Assembly (NCBI RefSeq): GCF_050947875.1
Contig: NC_134568.1
Span: forward strand, 251,861,767 to 251,925,766
Length of the DNA stretch: 64,000 nt
Reading direction: 5' to 3'
DNA from: Dermacentor variabilis
Taxonomy: Eukaryota; Arthropoda; Arachnida; Ixodida; Ixodidae
The position numbers and the translations under genes were made by a program. Positions 24,707 to 36,656 of the stretch are shown here, one piece after another (position 1 is the first letter of the stretch; the number at the start of each line of letters is the position of its first letter). Under the pieces are notes generated by a model that saw nothing but the letters and a program-made list of their open reading frames with translations, did not search any database and had not been told where the DNA came from.

Positions 24707-24850
24707 CGCCTCTGCGCCACGCCGAGGGCCTGCATGGATTGGGATGCGTGGTTCGGGATGATTTTTCTCATACGGACACCGCCGCCGACGCCGACACCGA
24801 CGTCGGATTTTCTACAACACGAAGTTCATAACACTATCGCGTTGAAACTG
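24704..24850. repeat. Right part of the split older repeat
   Basis: This begins with the second TAACGCCTCT copy and continues through CACCGCCGCCGACGCC words to ACACTATCGCGTTG. It joins to 22183 if the LINE and one duplication are removed. Continuity with the DNA up to 25.1 kb is possible but not shown. Confidence 0.6.
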
Positions 24851-25026
24851 GTTCCAAAGGGAAACCACCATGCTAGCCCAAGGTAATGGAACTCCAACGT
24901 GATTTTAATGCAAGCGAACGTACGCTTCAACCTGGGAAGCAATACATCCCCACTACAGTAAACTAGAAGGACACATAAGTATACCACATACACACATTCT
25001 TTAAAACCGGTTAAAAAATGACGACC

Positions 25027-25130
25027 GTCCCACTCTGTGAAGATGGAATGGCAGCGTAAGCTAACGACGGTCAAAGCTCTCAAACGAAAAGCAAAGTGCC
25101 TTCGCTGACATTTCATCTTCACAGAGTGGA
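25027..25130. repeat. Short inverted repeat within the Arg/Glu-rich ORF copy 2 region
   Basis: CCACTCTGTGAAGATGGAAT (25030-25049) recurs in reverse complement at 25109-25130 with one or two changes. The spacer is about 60 bases and spans the end of the minus-strand ORF. It could form a stem-loop. Confidence 0.7.
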
Positions 25131-25255
25131 ATGGTACGTTCTTCGTCGGTGGTCGTTTCGCGCCGGCGCCTTTTACATTCTCGTTGCTGTTCCCTGCGGC
25201 GCTCCTCGTACGCATGTTGTTCTTTGGGTGTACGAACTTTGCGTGTCCGCCTCAT
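25061..25255 (-). CDS. Arg/Glu-rich ORF, copy 2 (STPR-like), short
   Basis: On the minus strand ATG 25255 starts MRRTRKVRTPKEQHAYEERR, then a basic run RECKRRRR, and the frame closes after about 64 residues. The first 30 residues align with copy 1 at 16735: KVRTP, AY, EERR and the RE/RR spacing are shared. Copy 2 has no stop in this part but lacks the downstream helical repeats; its C-terminus is encoded by the inverted repeat region. The protein would be highly basic and could bind nucleic acid; this is inference. A TATA box and CRE sit just upstream. The start was chosen because the conserved KVRTP block follows it at the same distance as in copy 1. It could be a repeat-borne remnant rather than a working gene. 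Confidence 0.4.
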   Translation of the reverse strand: MRRTRKVRTPKEQHAYEERRREQQRECKRRRRETTTDEERTIPLCEDEMSAKALCFSFESFDRR

Positions 25256-25292
25256 CGATAACGCAGCTGTTTTTAGCACCGATACCTTTCCT

Positions 25293-25321
25293 GCTTATAT
25301 ACTGCGATAACCTTGACGTCA
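25293..25321 (-). promoter_or_regulatory. CRE and TATA box upstream of ORF copy 2
   Basis: Read on the minus strand, TGACGTCA (25321-25314) is followed by TATATAAGC (25301-25293) and then the ATG at 25255. Spacing fits a start site near 25265-25270 with a very short leader. Confidence 0.5.
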
Positions 25322-25799
25322 CGCTATTGTTCACGGCGAGCGTTCTAATCCGTTCCGCATCTTGACATCTGCGCCGCTGCACTGCACCCGCATGGGTTTG
25401 TTAGAAATCGCTAAGCCCGTTTCTGTTGCCGGACGCCGAAAAAACTACGGAAGGTTAGTCCATATTCAGCTTTCGCTGTAAAAAATAAAACTTTAGAAAT
25501 GGTCATCAATGCATACACCTCCATGCTACTATTAAGCTCGGAATCTATGTAATTATTTCAATATATAGTCTTGAGCTGCGCATGAGGTTAGCATATAGGG
25601 ACAAGTTCATCATAGCGACAAATAAGAGCAACGAGTTGTAAAAACAAGCGCGCTAAAGCTGCTGCATGCGGGTAAAGTTGGCACCGAGATTCTGAGTCGT
25701 TTTTTCTTTGCCATTTTACGACAGAAGCCAGCCATGAACAAGGAAGAGGGCCGATTGTGTTCATTCGTTCATTCACGCATCAGTTCAGACACGATACCA
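25322..25799. other. Unassigned DNA
   Basis: No gene or repeat recognised. Confidence 0.5.
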
Positions 25800-25925
25800 C
25801 GTGACGAAAGGTGCAGGCACCCGACGAGAGATCGAATCTACGATATTTCAGCTTTAAGCCGAACATTCTAATTATCCACTAAGACACGGCGTGATAATTC
25901 TAATCATCTACTACGACACGGCCGT
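25800..25925 (-). repeat. Degenerate tRNA-like sequence
   Basis: On the minus strand CGCCGTGTCTTAGTGGATAA resembles an A-box region and AGATTCGATCTC resembles a B-box. The intervening length fits a tRNA-like head, but the cloverleaf is not convincing. It may be a decayed SINE head or tRNA pseudogene. A second TCTAATCATCTACTACGACACGG-like flank at 25893-25922 repeats part of it. Confidence 0.35.
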
Positions 25926-26205
25926 TTGGCTCAAGGGACTACCAGCTCAAAGGTGCGGTATGTGCAAATCGGTGCACGTACAATGCCACGCGCGCTTCCG
26001 TTGTTCGGCGTGCGTTGGCATCGCGCGGTGCGTGCTTTCTACGAGACTCGCAGGTTCGTGAAGCACATGCGCAACAAAAAAAGAGAGACAAGAAGCGAAG
26101 AAAGAAAGCGCCAGAAGTAAGCGCGAGCTCAGTAAACGCCACTTTGTGGAGCTCTCGCTTAAACGGCATTCACACGAAGGGCACGATCGCGGACAAATCA
26201 ATCAC

Positions 26206-26460
26206 GTGACACATGACGTTTAAAAAAATTAAGGGGTTTTACATGCCAAATCCACGATTTGCTTATGAGGCACGCTGTAGCGGGGGACTCCGAACATTTG
26301 GACCACCTGGAGTTCTTTAACGTGCACACAAATCTAGGTACACGGGTGTTTTCGCCCCCATCGAAATGCGGCCGCCGTGGCCGGGATTTGATCCCGCGAC
26401 CTCGTGGTTAGCAGCCCAGCACCATAGCCACTAAGCAATCACGGCGGGTGACATATGACG
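26206..26460 (-). mobile_element. Ruka-like SINE with near-perfect target site duplication
   Basis: The SINE body is 26219-26447, minus strand. It has an A-box TTGCTTAGTGG, a B-box GGGATCAAATCCC (26383-26395), GGCGGCCGCATTTCGATGGG, ACACCCGTGTACC, CCAGGTGGTCCAAAT and GTGCCTCATAA-type blocks, and a short A-rich tail (26221-26227). Flanks GTGACACATGACG (26206-26218) and GTGACATATGACG (26448-26460) differ at one base and form the target site duplication. It is full length. An RNA polymerase III transcript is expected from the internal boxes; mobility would need a partner LINE. Confidence 0.9.
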
Positions 26461-29400
26461 CACGTCGGATCACTTCGCAGCCAGCAGTCACACGACAACG
26501 GATAAAAGCAGGCGACAAAGCCGTACGACCTAACCATAACTCTGACCTTCAATGCATGTCGTTCAATGTGACCTTGGAACGTTGCGCGCGTTCACTCGGC
26601 GGCCACCGAATTAACGGTGCGAGCTACGCGTTTCATTTCAATGAGCGATGTGGAAGTGGATTGAACATGGTTGCTGCCAGGCATTTCACAATCAGTGTCC
26701 GGGTATTTCGTGTCGAGTAACCCAACGGTGACTTGGCTTGCGCCCGTATCACGAATCTCTCCACGGGGACCTAGTGAGCGCCGCAGGAACGGGTGACGTA
26801 CGTACGGTCCCGTGATCCCGCAAGTTGAAATCGCGATTTGCTCCGTCGCTTGAATGCAGATTTAGCAGACGTGTCCAGCAAGTCCTGCCTGCAAATGATT
26901 GGACCAGCGCCATCTCTTCCTGTTACTTCCTGCTGCAAGCCGAAAACGACGCCGATAATTTGTTACACTTAGAGGATACCAGTGCAAAGCCCGCACTGCT
27001 TAAACAGGCCTCAATCTCCTATATATACGAGTTAGAGTAGCGCGCTCCATTTTTGTAATAAAACGTATTTTCTGCCCCTTGCTCAGATCAATAACAAGCA
27101 TTTTGAGGGCAATTTCAAAATTATAACGAATTTCTGGTGTAGCGAAGGTATACCTTGTGCAATGATGTTCGTTGTATCTGGGCTCGCCTGTATAGCGACA
27201 GGTGTGACGAAGCTCTGGCGGGTTAACTAAGGCGTGAAATAATCTTGAATTCAGTGAACTTGTCCGCATGTACAACGATAAGCTAGACATTGACAAGCTT
27301 TCAATAAACCATGATGGCCAGAACACTTTAATTTCACTTATTTCTGATGCTATCACAACTGATTTCTTACTAAAGTAAGCGCAAATACAATTCAGTTATT
27401 CGTGCATTTAATACGCTACCCCTTTTACTGTTCCCATGTGGTCAAGTTTATAGACTACATATTACTGCAGCATATTTACCTGGCGTTTTAGCACGTCACT
27501 TCACTCGAAAAAGACATTGCCATAATATGTGCAATAATGAATGTAATAAGCCTAAAGTGCTATCGCGACGTCAGTTTTCTATGGTCACGACAGAACCCGT
27601 AATGCTGTAACAATATAATTCCCTTTTTCGACGGAAGTTAATCTTGCTGCGGCAATATAGACCACGCTAGGTTAACTGAATGCCAGTATAAGTTACAGAA
27701 GTCGCTGTTCTACTACACAAGTTTTAATCGTTCTCCCAGTAATTTCTGACGTGACGAAAGCGGTGTGCTTCATCATGAAACACATGACAGCACCCTCTGA
27801 CGTGAGTACAACAGCATAACAGCGTGCCTCAAAATATGACAAACATTTATGTCGTTACGGCAGCAGTTTCTGACCTACTGACGAAAGTGCGCCGTAAGTT
27901 GGGACAAAAAATGTGTGCTCTTTTATAGTCGTCACGACAAAAAAAATGCCGTTTCGCAAACTAAAAAAATTTAGTCTAAAACCAGTTATATATTGGCACT
28001 GGCCTCAAATATGCGGCCCAAGAATAATTATGCCTTTTCTCAGGGGTGATGCTGCATTTTTGCTGGCATGTGTGATTCAGAGCCAAAGTAGCTTAAGTCT
28101 TCAGGCTTATGAGTCCCACATCGTCCGCAAACATGCGCAGCATGCTTAAGACATCTTGCCCGAATGCCCCCACCAACGTAGGCCTCGTTCGCTTAATGAA
28201 ATTTGCTGTTTTACTTCACCTGAGACCCCGTTTATCGAACGAACGGCTCTTTAGGTGCCGAAATGTCACCATCGTGCCTGTAGGCAATATTAATCGCGTC
28301 GCCATATATGCGCTTTATTCTTGCAATAGAATTATAATACGAAAGGTCATGATGCTTAAGTGTCTGATCGTTGTCAGCAATATATCGTTATATGCGATGT
28401 TATAAGTGAAGTGCGCCGTATAACCGGACCATGCGCCGTCTATACGCATTCCAAGCCGCAAAGATCTTTTATTTCTTTCCTTTTATAGTGAATCCACATA
28501 AAACCATGGCTGCATGAAATAGAACGTTGTAACGTGAAAATCTTGTAACGTATGCATGGTTTCAGTGAAAACCTGGGTGATGTAAACATGCGTCGCAGAA
28601 GCGCTTTGAACGTAAAGAACAAAAAAAGAAAGAAAGAGGAAAAAGAACGCAGTATAATCTTGCCATCGCAACCACTACACTATACACGGCTACATCGGAA
28701 AAGGAAAACGAATTGTACTGCTACATATCGTAAGTTGATCAAAACAATACGTTTTGGACAAACCAGCTTAAGCGCAACACTATATAGCTTGCTTGACCAT
28801 CGCAAATAAATGTAATTAATTAATGTACTGGAAAAAAAACAAGTTTACCACACGGCTTATCGCGGTATAAGAGAGAAATCCGCCAGCTGCCGCTAGTACC
28901 CCTGAGTACTTCGCTGCGATTTCCCACCAAAAACAACACATGCAGTGAAGCGTTTTTGCACTCTATATTTTGCATGCGAAGACATTGAGGATACCAAGAA
29001 GAAAATATGTTCCTACTGCGAGCAAAAAGAACCATCCGGTGGGGAAATGTAAGCGATAAAACTGGAAAATAATTAAATATGTAACAGATACAACTGCGGC
29101 ATCGTGATACCGTGTTTGATCTCCGTGAGAAATTATCAATACAACGTGTCGCCCCCTACTTCCCTCCGCACATTAGTACTTCCAAAAGAAGAAACAATTA
29201 TCCTGGCCCAATTGCTGTTTGCCCCGAATCGGTACGTAGCAGCAAAATCGTGGTCTAAACAGCAGAGTACCTAGCATAAGATAGCCGCGCACACTGTTTC
29301 GGTTTTTAACCATTACCATATAGTGTCAAATACTGCATGGTGCATTTTTCTCCACTTGTGTTTGCGAACGCGCAAGAGTCACTGTGTCGCAGAAAATACG

Positions 29401-29689
29401 CTTTACTCTCAGTTTGTGATCATTTACCTTGACACAGAAATTAGACCACATTTAGTCTTATTTTGTCCAAGTTTCGGGTATTGCCGGCATTTTTAGTTTG
29501 AACAGGCTAGCATCGGTCTGCGCGGGTGAGGGGGGGGCGGGTAGAAAAAGAAAACAAGGAAGAAAACATCACATGTAGTGAACCCGCTATGCAAGCTGCA
29601 TGCAATGATCAGCTCTTGTTAGTCAAAGCCCAGGGCATCTATTCAGAAAAAAAAAAGACTCTTAGGCTAGAAATGTTCGCAATATAGAA
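26461..29689. other. About 3.2 kb AT-rich DNA without a supported gene
   Basis: No domain, SINE or LINE is recognised. A frame at 27913-28149 ends SLQAYESHIVRKHAQ, which resembles the second half of a C2H2 zinc finger, but no paired cysteines are visible, so I do not annotate it as one. Short A/T runs only. Confidence 0.5.
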
Positions 29690-29785
29690 TTCTAGGCAAT
29701 CGTAATTCTGATGAGAAGAAAGGCGACCGGTTAATGGCAAACAGCACTTACGAGCGAAAACTTCCATGAATTCGGCCCCTGATCA
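29690..29785 (-). repeat. Dispersed repeat (GAATTCAC...GCCATTGGC type), copy 1
   Basis: On the minus strand GGCCGAATTCATGGAAGTTT, CGTAAGTGCTGTTTGCCATT and CGGTCGCCTTT match the plus-strand copies at 49527-49622 and 55244-55320 in the same order. No coding content. Confidence 0.65.
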
Positions 29786-32597
29786 TGCAATACTGTTGTA
29801 ATTACGAGACGTCTGAATTATATGAGATACGACATAAGAGAAAACTATGATATATTATACGACCTTATAATACGTGATATACTCGGAATTAGTCGACCAG
29901 CCCCTCCCCCAAGATATAAAATTTACGAACTCCTACGTACGGCCTCATATATAAGACCTCGTACTTAAGATATATAAGCGACATATTACACCGGCAAAAA
30001 TCGCTGACGTTTCAAGACAGAAACGGACATGCACGCAGCGCGCTTCCCTGCGCGAGACGCATTTGCAATTGCATTACGTATAGTTACGGAATTTCAACAA
30101 TAATGCTGGTCACGTTACTCATCGTATACGTATTCAATGCACATACGGAAGCTGCCGACACTATAAAGGTGACCACAACATCCCTACTTGAACTGCAATG
30201 AAGTTCCTAATGTATAGCTTACGTTTATAGAAAGGTCGGGTGAAATTAATTTCTTAAGCTGGCCAGCCCTTCAAGTGGCCTCTTCTGCGCTGTCACTTTG
30301 TCGGGGAAGCACGTTCCTAATAAGGGGAACCCATAAGTCTGAGTGAGCCGGCGCGAAGGCGATCCCGTTCGGAAGTTCTGCGATTGCATGCAGAGAAAAG
30401 CGCACTTCTTTTCGGAGCATATTGTTTTTCCCACAGAAAGATGAAACCGAACAATACTTGGCGCCCGCGCGTACGCACTGGCGTCTCTCGTTGGCCCGAC
30501 ACTAAGACACATGCATGCCTTAGGTCTCACGACCCACACCAGCACTGTTCTGTTCAACATGTATGTGGCTTGGTATGGATTTACGTATATACGCGTATAT
30601 TCTAGGACGCTCAGGCGAAATTCCGAGTCGGAGGTGGACGCGTTCATAACCCCTGCAGCGTTGCTGTGCCACGCTACTTCCCAAGCCATATTTTACTTGC
30701 AGATTCAAAGCTCGTAGACATGTATAGGCTGCAATGCAAGTGCCTCTCGCTACTCTGCACACATCACGAAACGGGAGGTCCACGCGCGACGAGGTGTGCC
30801 CTTTGGCAGGCGAGCGCAGCTTTTGTTTTTCCTTCCAGATTTTTTGCCCGATTACATTCAGTAAAATAACAGGCGCAGTGTAGTTTCTAGCATGGCTCTT
30901 TAAGTGCGACGACCAAGCAGGCAACATTGCTGAATACAGCATCGATGCGCTGAGCTACAGAATGAAGTCAAAGGGTTAGATTTTTCACAGCTCAAACCTA
31001 ACCGGAATAAATTCGTACACGTTCTTCGCAGGAAGTTTTCCTTGTTTTTTTTTTCTGGAACGCAACCGTGCGCTCAATGGCGTGCGAACCAAGGCCCAGG
31101 TATAACTTAGAGGTGCTCAAAGACAATTGAACGTGTCTTTTTTTTTTATAGTTTTATTTTCCTGCAAAGGGAGAAAAAAAAGCTATTCGTGGATTGAATT
31201 TTGCAAAAGGCATGCTATATATGACTTGCTTCAGATAATGTTTACTCTTCAAAACACAGTAACTCGGACATTTATGTCGAGGCAATTAAAACTCACATAC
31301 CAACTCGTTACGTGGTACACGGAATACTGAAGAGCAACGCAGCAAACCGCCGGAGGTGCCTTAAGCGTGTATTCTTAAGTATAACATTAACCGTATATAA
31401 TACGAAGCCAATGGTACATAGGTGCCTCTGTTCAGCGAATAATGACGGCTCAGACTCCTATGCATTGTCATTTGCGAAAGAGATCATTGTTATTGCTTTG
31501 ATTGTTGTTTACCTCAAGGTCATCACGCATGGCGAACTCTGAACAGACCTGAGCGCCGCCAACGCCAAGAACTCATCGCTGCTCTTCACAGTGGATGGCT
31601 AGCGGTTATTTCTAGCAGTTCCACAACAAGAAATAATTCGCTACAAGATGCATTCACACACAATTTGTGCTGGCAAATGATTGTGATGTTGGGAGCGATG
31701 TTTCCGAGTTTGTGCTCCTTGCGAAGCTCTACAGCTCTGCAAAAACGCGCACTTGTTGCTCTGTAAGAACTTGTAGAGGGAACTTATATCTTACTATAGT
31801 TACGTAGGAATAGGTTATAGTTAATATATGCATTTGGGAGCGGCCTATTGTATCTTTTCTATTTTTTTCTTTTAATTTGTTACGACATATTTGAGTGGTT
31901 CTTCAGAGTGGTGTTTTATTACGTGTCTTTTCTCTTTTTGATGCTGCATATGCCTGGTCTGGTGTTAGCGACGATTAGCGTATGACCTCTCGTTAATTGC
32001 TTATGAAAATCTGTGGCATATTTCTACTTTTTCTCCCGTGACCAAAAGGAGCCGGCACCGTTCCCTGGTACCGACACCTCCACAATATGGTAGAATTGTA
32101 AAAAAAATAAAATTTAGAAATATACAGTATAAGCCTTGAAGCATTCAAAAGGAGAAAGAAGAGCGGGAAACTGCACGTGAATGGGAGAAGAGGCGGTGCG
32201 ATCTTACAAGGAAACGCGAAGCGCTACGAAAAATACCACATAAACAAATTCAGATTGATTTGGAGCCCCCGGGTCTGTGTGCAGCAATGCTCAGTCCATT
32301 CCCTTGTGTGCTAGTGCATTTCGCGCGCTTGTGAGTGCGCGTGCACATTTTCTCTTATTGTCTTTCCTTCATCAGTCGCCATTAAATGCACCTGAAGTAT
32401 AGCATGCCAGGTCTATCGCTACAGGCCAACTTCTCCATCAGCTTTAGGTGAAAACTGCGCGCTAAGGAAGGTGGACAAAAGGGAGGCCCAGAAACCACCG
32501 AGACGAACACAGGTTTTTGCCCCAAAAAACTGGCCCGATACAGTGTTATATTGTAACCTCTATCACCAGTTATCATTATTTCTCTCGCTCTCTCTCT

Positions 32598-32641
<44 letters not shown>

Positions 32642-33481
32642 CGAGAAAGTGCTCTGCTTCCATCAGTGCCTTTCCTCGCGCTGCTAGCGTACCGTCCAAC
32701 CAGGAGAAACGAGTTGACGCTGGATGGTGCAAGAACACCGATGCGTCCTCGAGTGGGCAGCAAGAGTGCGCGTTGCGATACGCCACGTTACGTTGACACT
32801 ACTGCCTCGGCAGAAAAGCGTCAGGTGTAAGGCAACATTCGTGAAGCGGTAATTTGATCACTGACACTCAACGTGCGGCATACATTGTGTTGACAGCCAT
32901 GCCCGAAATGTGAGTGGGGGGGGGGGGAAGCAGCGCCCGCGCGGACTTAGACCTACTTGCAGGCATTTATGTTTCTATTCCTGCTCCGCAGTGAGTTGTC
33001 TTTAAGAGATAATGAAGCTTTGCCAGATTCCGAGGATGGCCTCGATCAAATTTTGAGCTTTTTATTTGGGTTAGTCGGAAGCAACAGCGAAGTGCGACAA
33101 GTGCCACGACGCTTCCCAGGCTCGCGGCTTGATGTATTGCATATGAATGCCTCGCGATGGTGAACACCCTTCATTATACTTCATAGACTAGTTCACCTAC
33201 TCCACAGACTACTTCATCGCGCCCTCGCTTCCTTAGAAGAAAAAAGAGAAAGAAAGAATGGTTGTTTCTGCTGTTAAAGCGACTGACAATTAATTTTCAT
33301 GGCACCCATATTTATTTATTTTTTATGCAGTGGAAAGCCTATCATGAATTGGTAACGCGGAAAACCGCGTGGAACGTTTTTATCAGAATTTCTCGATATG
33401 CAGTGAGGATGTATACTCCTTCACTGGAAGCATGCTGAAAACGGCGATAGGCGAGCGCGATAGCGATTACACGCCGGCATT
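29786..33481. other. Unassigned 3.7 kb with TA tract 32600-32638 and G run 32919-32928
   Basis: No gene is supported. A frame of 147 codons (30246-30689, minus) has no domain and is overlapped by frames on the other strand. The (TA)n tract at 32600-32638 is followed by GAGCGAGAAA, which mirrors the TTTCTCTCGCTC before it. Confidence 0.5.
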
Positions 33482-33739
33482 AGTGGGAGGCGTACCCGCT
33501 GTGCTTGCTTCGCGGCTATGGTGTTGGGCTGCTGAGCACGAGGTTGCGCGATCGAGTCCCGGCCGCGGCGGCCGCATTTCGGTGGGGGCGAAATGCGACA
33601 ACACCCGTGTGGTAAGATGAAGGTGCGCGTGAAAGAACCCCAGGTGGTCCAAATTTCCGGAGTCCCCCACTACGGCGTGCCTCATAATCGGACAGTCGTT
33701 TCGACACGCAAAACCCCATAACTTGACTCAGTGGGAGGC
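33482..33739 (+). mobile_element. Ruka-like SINE with 10-bp target site duplication
   Basis: The body is 33492-33729. It has a degenerate A-box near TTGCTTCGCGG, GTTGGGCTGCTGAGCACGAG, a B-box-like GCGATCGAGTCCC (33548-33560), GGCCGCATTTCGGTGGGGGC, ACACCCGTGTGG, CCCAGGTGGTCCAAATTTCC and GTGCCTCATAATC, and ends AAACCCCATAACTTGACTC. AGTGGGAGGC flanks both sides exactly (33482-33491 and 33730-33739). Confidence 0.88.
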
Positions 33740-35199
33740 AGACGGCAAGTGCGGCCGTAATTGTGAGAAAGTATTATTTTGTTCATCAAGCCGATGTCCC
33801 TGCCATTCATGTTTTCCGAAGTGTTAAAGTATTTCTGCGATAATAGCTACGTGTTCTCGTGGTTTCCCGTCCAGCTGCTTTGGCATTTAACCAGTCAAAA
33901 CGAAACCAATGGGATCGAAAGCGAAACGACGCTTGCACACGTGATACGCGGTTAAGCGTGTAGTAGCGGTATTCCTGCGCGTGCTTTTGATTTCCAAAGC
34001 CCAGAATAAAGCGCAAGTGTCTAATAATACAGCAACTGCAAATTTAAGCAATAATTATGTTGTAGTCAATCACAAGCGACTTACATACAGCAATCTGAGA
34101 CTACATCCCAAGTACCATGATTTCACCGCCAGGCCTCGCCACTTACTGGTTTTTGAGACTTTCTTTGCCAATTTAAAATTAGAATTCCTACTTAAATCAC
34201 GAACAGCGTGCTGCATTCTATCACTATAAATCATGGTCGTTTCATTTCCATCAACGTCTCACAAGACATTCTGGCAAGTTGTCAGTCCCTTAAATCTAAG
34301 TTAAAAAGTGAAAAATACCTTAAAGTGAACACTAAATAATTTTTTTGAACTTTTCTGCTATTAGGGAAACAGGTCAGTGTACCGCGATCTCGCACAGCGA
34401 AATGAAAGAAATAAAAAATGATGTTTAGTAATTGTGTGAGCTTAACACTCGATTGGTCGTTAACAGTACCGATTTCATCTCGCCAGTTAAAAGAAAGTTG
34501 ATAAATAAAAAGCATAACTGCAGAGGTAAACAGAGCCTCTGTTAAAACTTTGGTTAACATTATGAATAACGCCTAGTTATAAGGTTCAAGCGGAACTTCA
34601 CGTGAAAAATAAGAATATTTATCCAGAAAAGAAATTATGGCGTTTAAATAGAACCAATTAAGCAAGCGAACGACTTAAAACGTTAACTAGAAAAAAAAAA
34701 GAAAACTTGAATGCAAGGAAGTACAAAAAAAAAATGGGATAAGCTAACAAATACGTAGGAAGAGAAAATAAATATCGAGAGTTAAACGAGCTCAGGGATA
34801 ATCAGCACACACTGCATGATAACGACTGCCAGCTATCCCTCTTCCCACAGCCTCGTTCCTCCTTTTAGCGGCAATACGGAAATGAAGTTGACGGGAACGG
34901 CGCGATATTATTCGGTACAAGGAAGGCACCGCACACGCTGTCACAAACTAAGCACACAGCATATGCGAAGAGGACCATTTTCGTCTGGCGCCCTTCTCCA
35001 GTTAAGCGGGCCACCAGGATATGAGCTAGTAACATGCATTCACATATGCTCTTGAGTAAGAAAAGGAAAACATTACCAGCAGGGCGGTCATATAGAGGGA
35101 AGTATGCTTTGATGCCATTATACGTGACATGGGGACATTCTATGTATTAGACATGACAGCGGTAACTTAACTGACGCACCGTATAAAATTTCCTCAGCG
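33740..35199. other. AT-rich DNA without recognised features
   Basis: Nothing supportable; A-rich runs at 34690-34735. Confidence 0.55.
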
Positions 35200-36050
35200 C
35201 CAATCAGTAGTCACAAAACTACAGCCGCCCGAGAAAGAGATCTCACCGGCGCGCTCTGCGCTCTGCGGGCGTCAGATGCTTGCGAAAGTGGAATGTCGCC
35301 TCGACAGCGCTCAACGGACGATCGCAGAAGAAAGAAATGAAGCTCAAAAACAGTTTGTGCCCGTCGCCAGTGTGACCAGTCTCCGGTCACTGACGGGTCA
35401 ACATCCGAGGCACCGTGAGAAGCGAGGATCAAGGTGAGCGCAACCGCAGTGCGACAGCGCCGAATTATCGAGCGGTCCCCTCCAAGGGGGCCCCGTTTTT
35501 CGTTTCCTGCTCTGCCGGCGGAGAGATCTTTCGCAAACATGGCGGCCCTGACGCAGACGAGACTGATTGATAGCTGTCGGGGAGCGCGAGCACGTGACCC
35601 GTTGCCATGGAGACTCGCGGCGATTTGTCCGAACACGATGGCGAGGAGGAGGGTGAGAGAGGCGGCGGGAGAACGCAGGCCGACCCCACCTCGCCGCGTG
35701 GCAGTTGCCAGACGAGGGAGGAAAACGCGCTCACGGGGAAAGCCGATCGCAACGACGCTAACGGGCAATTAAGTCGACACGCCATGCGAGAACCCGGCCG
35801 GCAACGCCGAATGTGACAGGGGCCGCCAGTTGAGCGAGTCGGGCGAGGGAGGCCGCTGCCAGACCGCGGGCACGGCGCCGAAAGACGACGCCGCGCGCCC
35901 GGGACGCTCGAATGCAGCCGTCAAAGATGCCCGCGCTGGAGAAATGGGTTGCAAACACGTCACTGATACCGAGCGTGGCGTTATACCGTCCTCCGTTCTT
36001 CATCTTTATTTTCTCCTGAAGAATATCGGGAGGGAGTGAAGTACGCAAAC
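35200..36050. promoter_or_regulatory. CpG-rich putative promoter with E-box, X-box and YY1-like sites
   Basis: A GC- and CpG-rich block of about 750 bp stands between AT-rich flanks. AAACATGGCGGCC (about 35537) is close to a YY1 site. CACGTGAC (35592-35599) is a USF/Myc-type E-box. GTTGCCATGGAGAC (35601-35614) fits the RFX X-box consensus RYYNYYWWRRNRAC at every position. Such sets are common in TATA-less housekeeping promoters. Frames of 112 and 185 codons overlap on opposite strands with no domain. Transcription direction cannot be read from the sequence. Confidence 0.45.
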
Positions 36051-36656
36051 ACGGTGTGAATATCGGCGTGAAGCAAGAATTACCCCTTTTTCATTAGAAA
36101 GGGTAAGTGGGCCACCAAAAGTAATTAAATGTGGAAGTTTATAGGAAACATGCTCACGATGGTGCTTGATGACGATGAGGAGGAACGAACTTTACTCGGC
36201 AACAGAAAAGAAAGAGCACGGTCAGTCTTGACGTCAGCCTCTGGTACACATAAAATCCACGACGAAACCAGGTGCGGCTTAGTCGCGATCTGACGAACGC
36301 TGCATGAGTGAAGTTATGCGCGATTGCAATATCTGTAGCATTATGCTTAACTTTGAGGTTCAGCGACGCAAACCGTTATTTGAGCTGACACTCACGGTGC
36401 CAAAGACCATTAGTGACCTCTAGCGAATACTAACGTGCTCGAACGCTTGCCAGTTAACACTGCGCTGCTATTTACACTCAGCATAGATCAAATAAAACAA
36501 AAATATTCTAGGGACCGAAATGAGGACGCTGATGTGAAATGAGCCGAGCAACAACGAAAGGAATACTTCGGACGACTCCGTCCAAAGAGCGGCCAAGGTC
36601 GCGAGCATTGAAGCCAAGTTTCACAAACGATCCCGTTTGAGATCCCGTCTGACTAA
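36051..36656. other. Unassigned spacer
   Basis: No recognised feature. Confidence 0.55.

Noticed and set aside
27913..28149. C2H2 zinc finger
   Set aside because: Only the SLQAYESHIVRKH half is present; the paired cysteines are missing.
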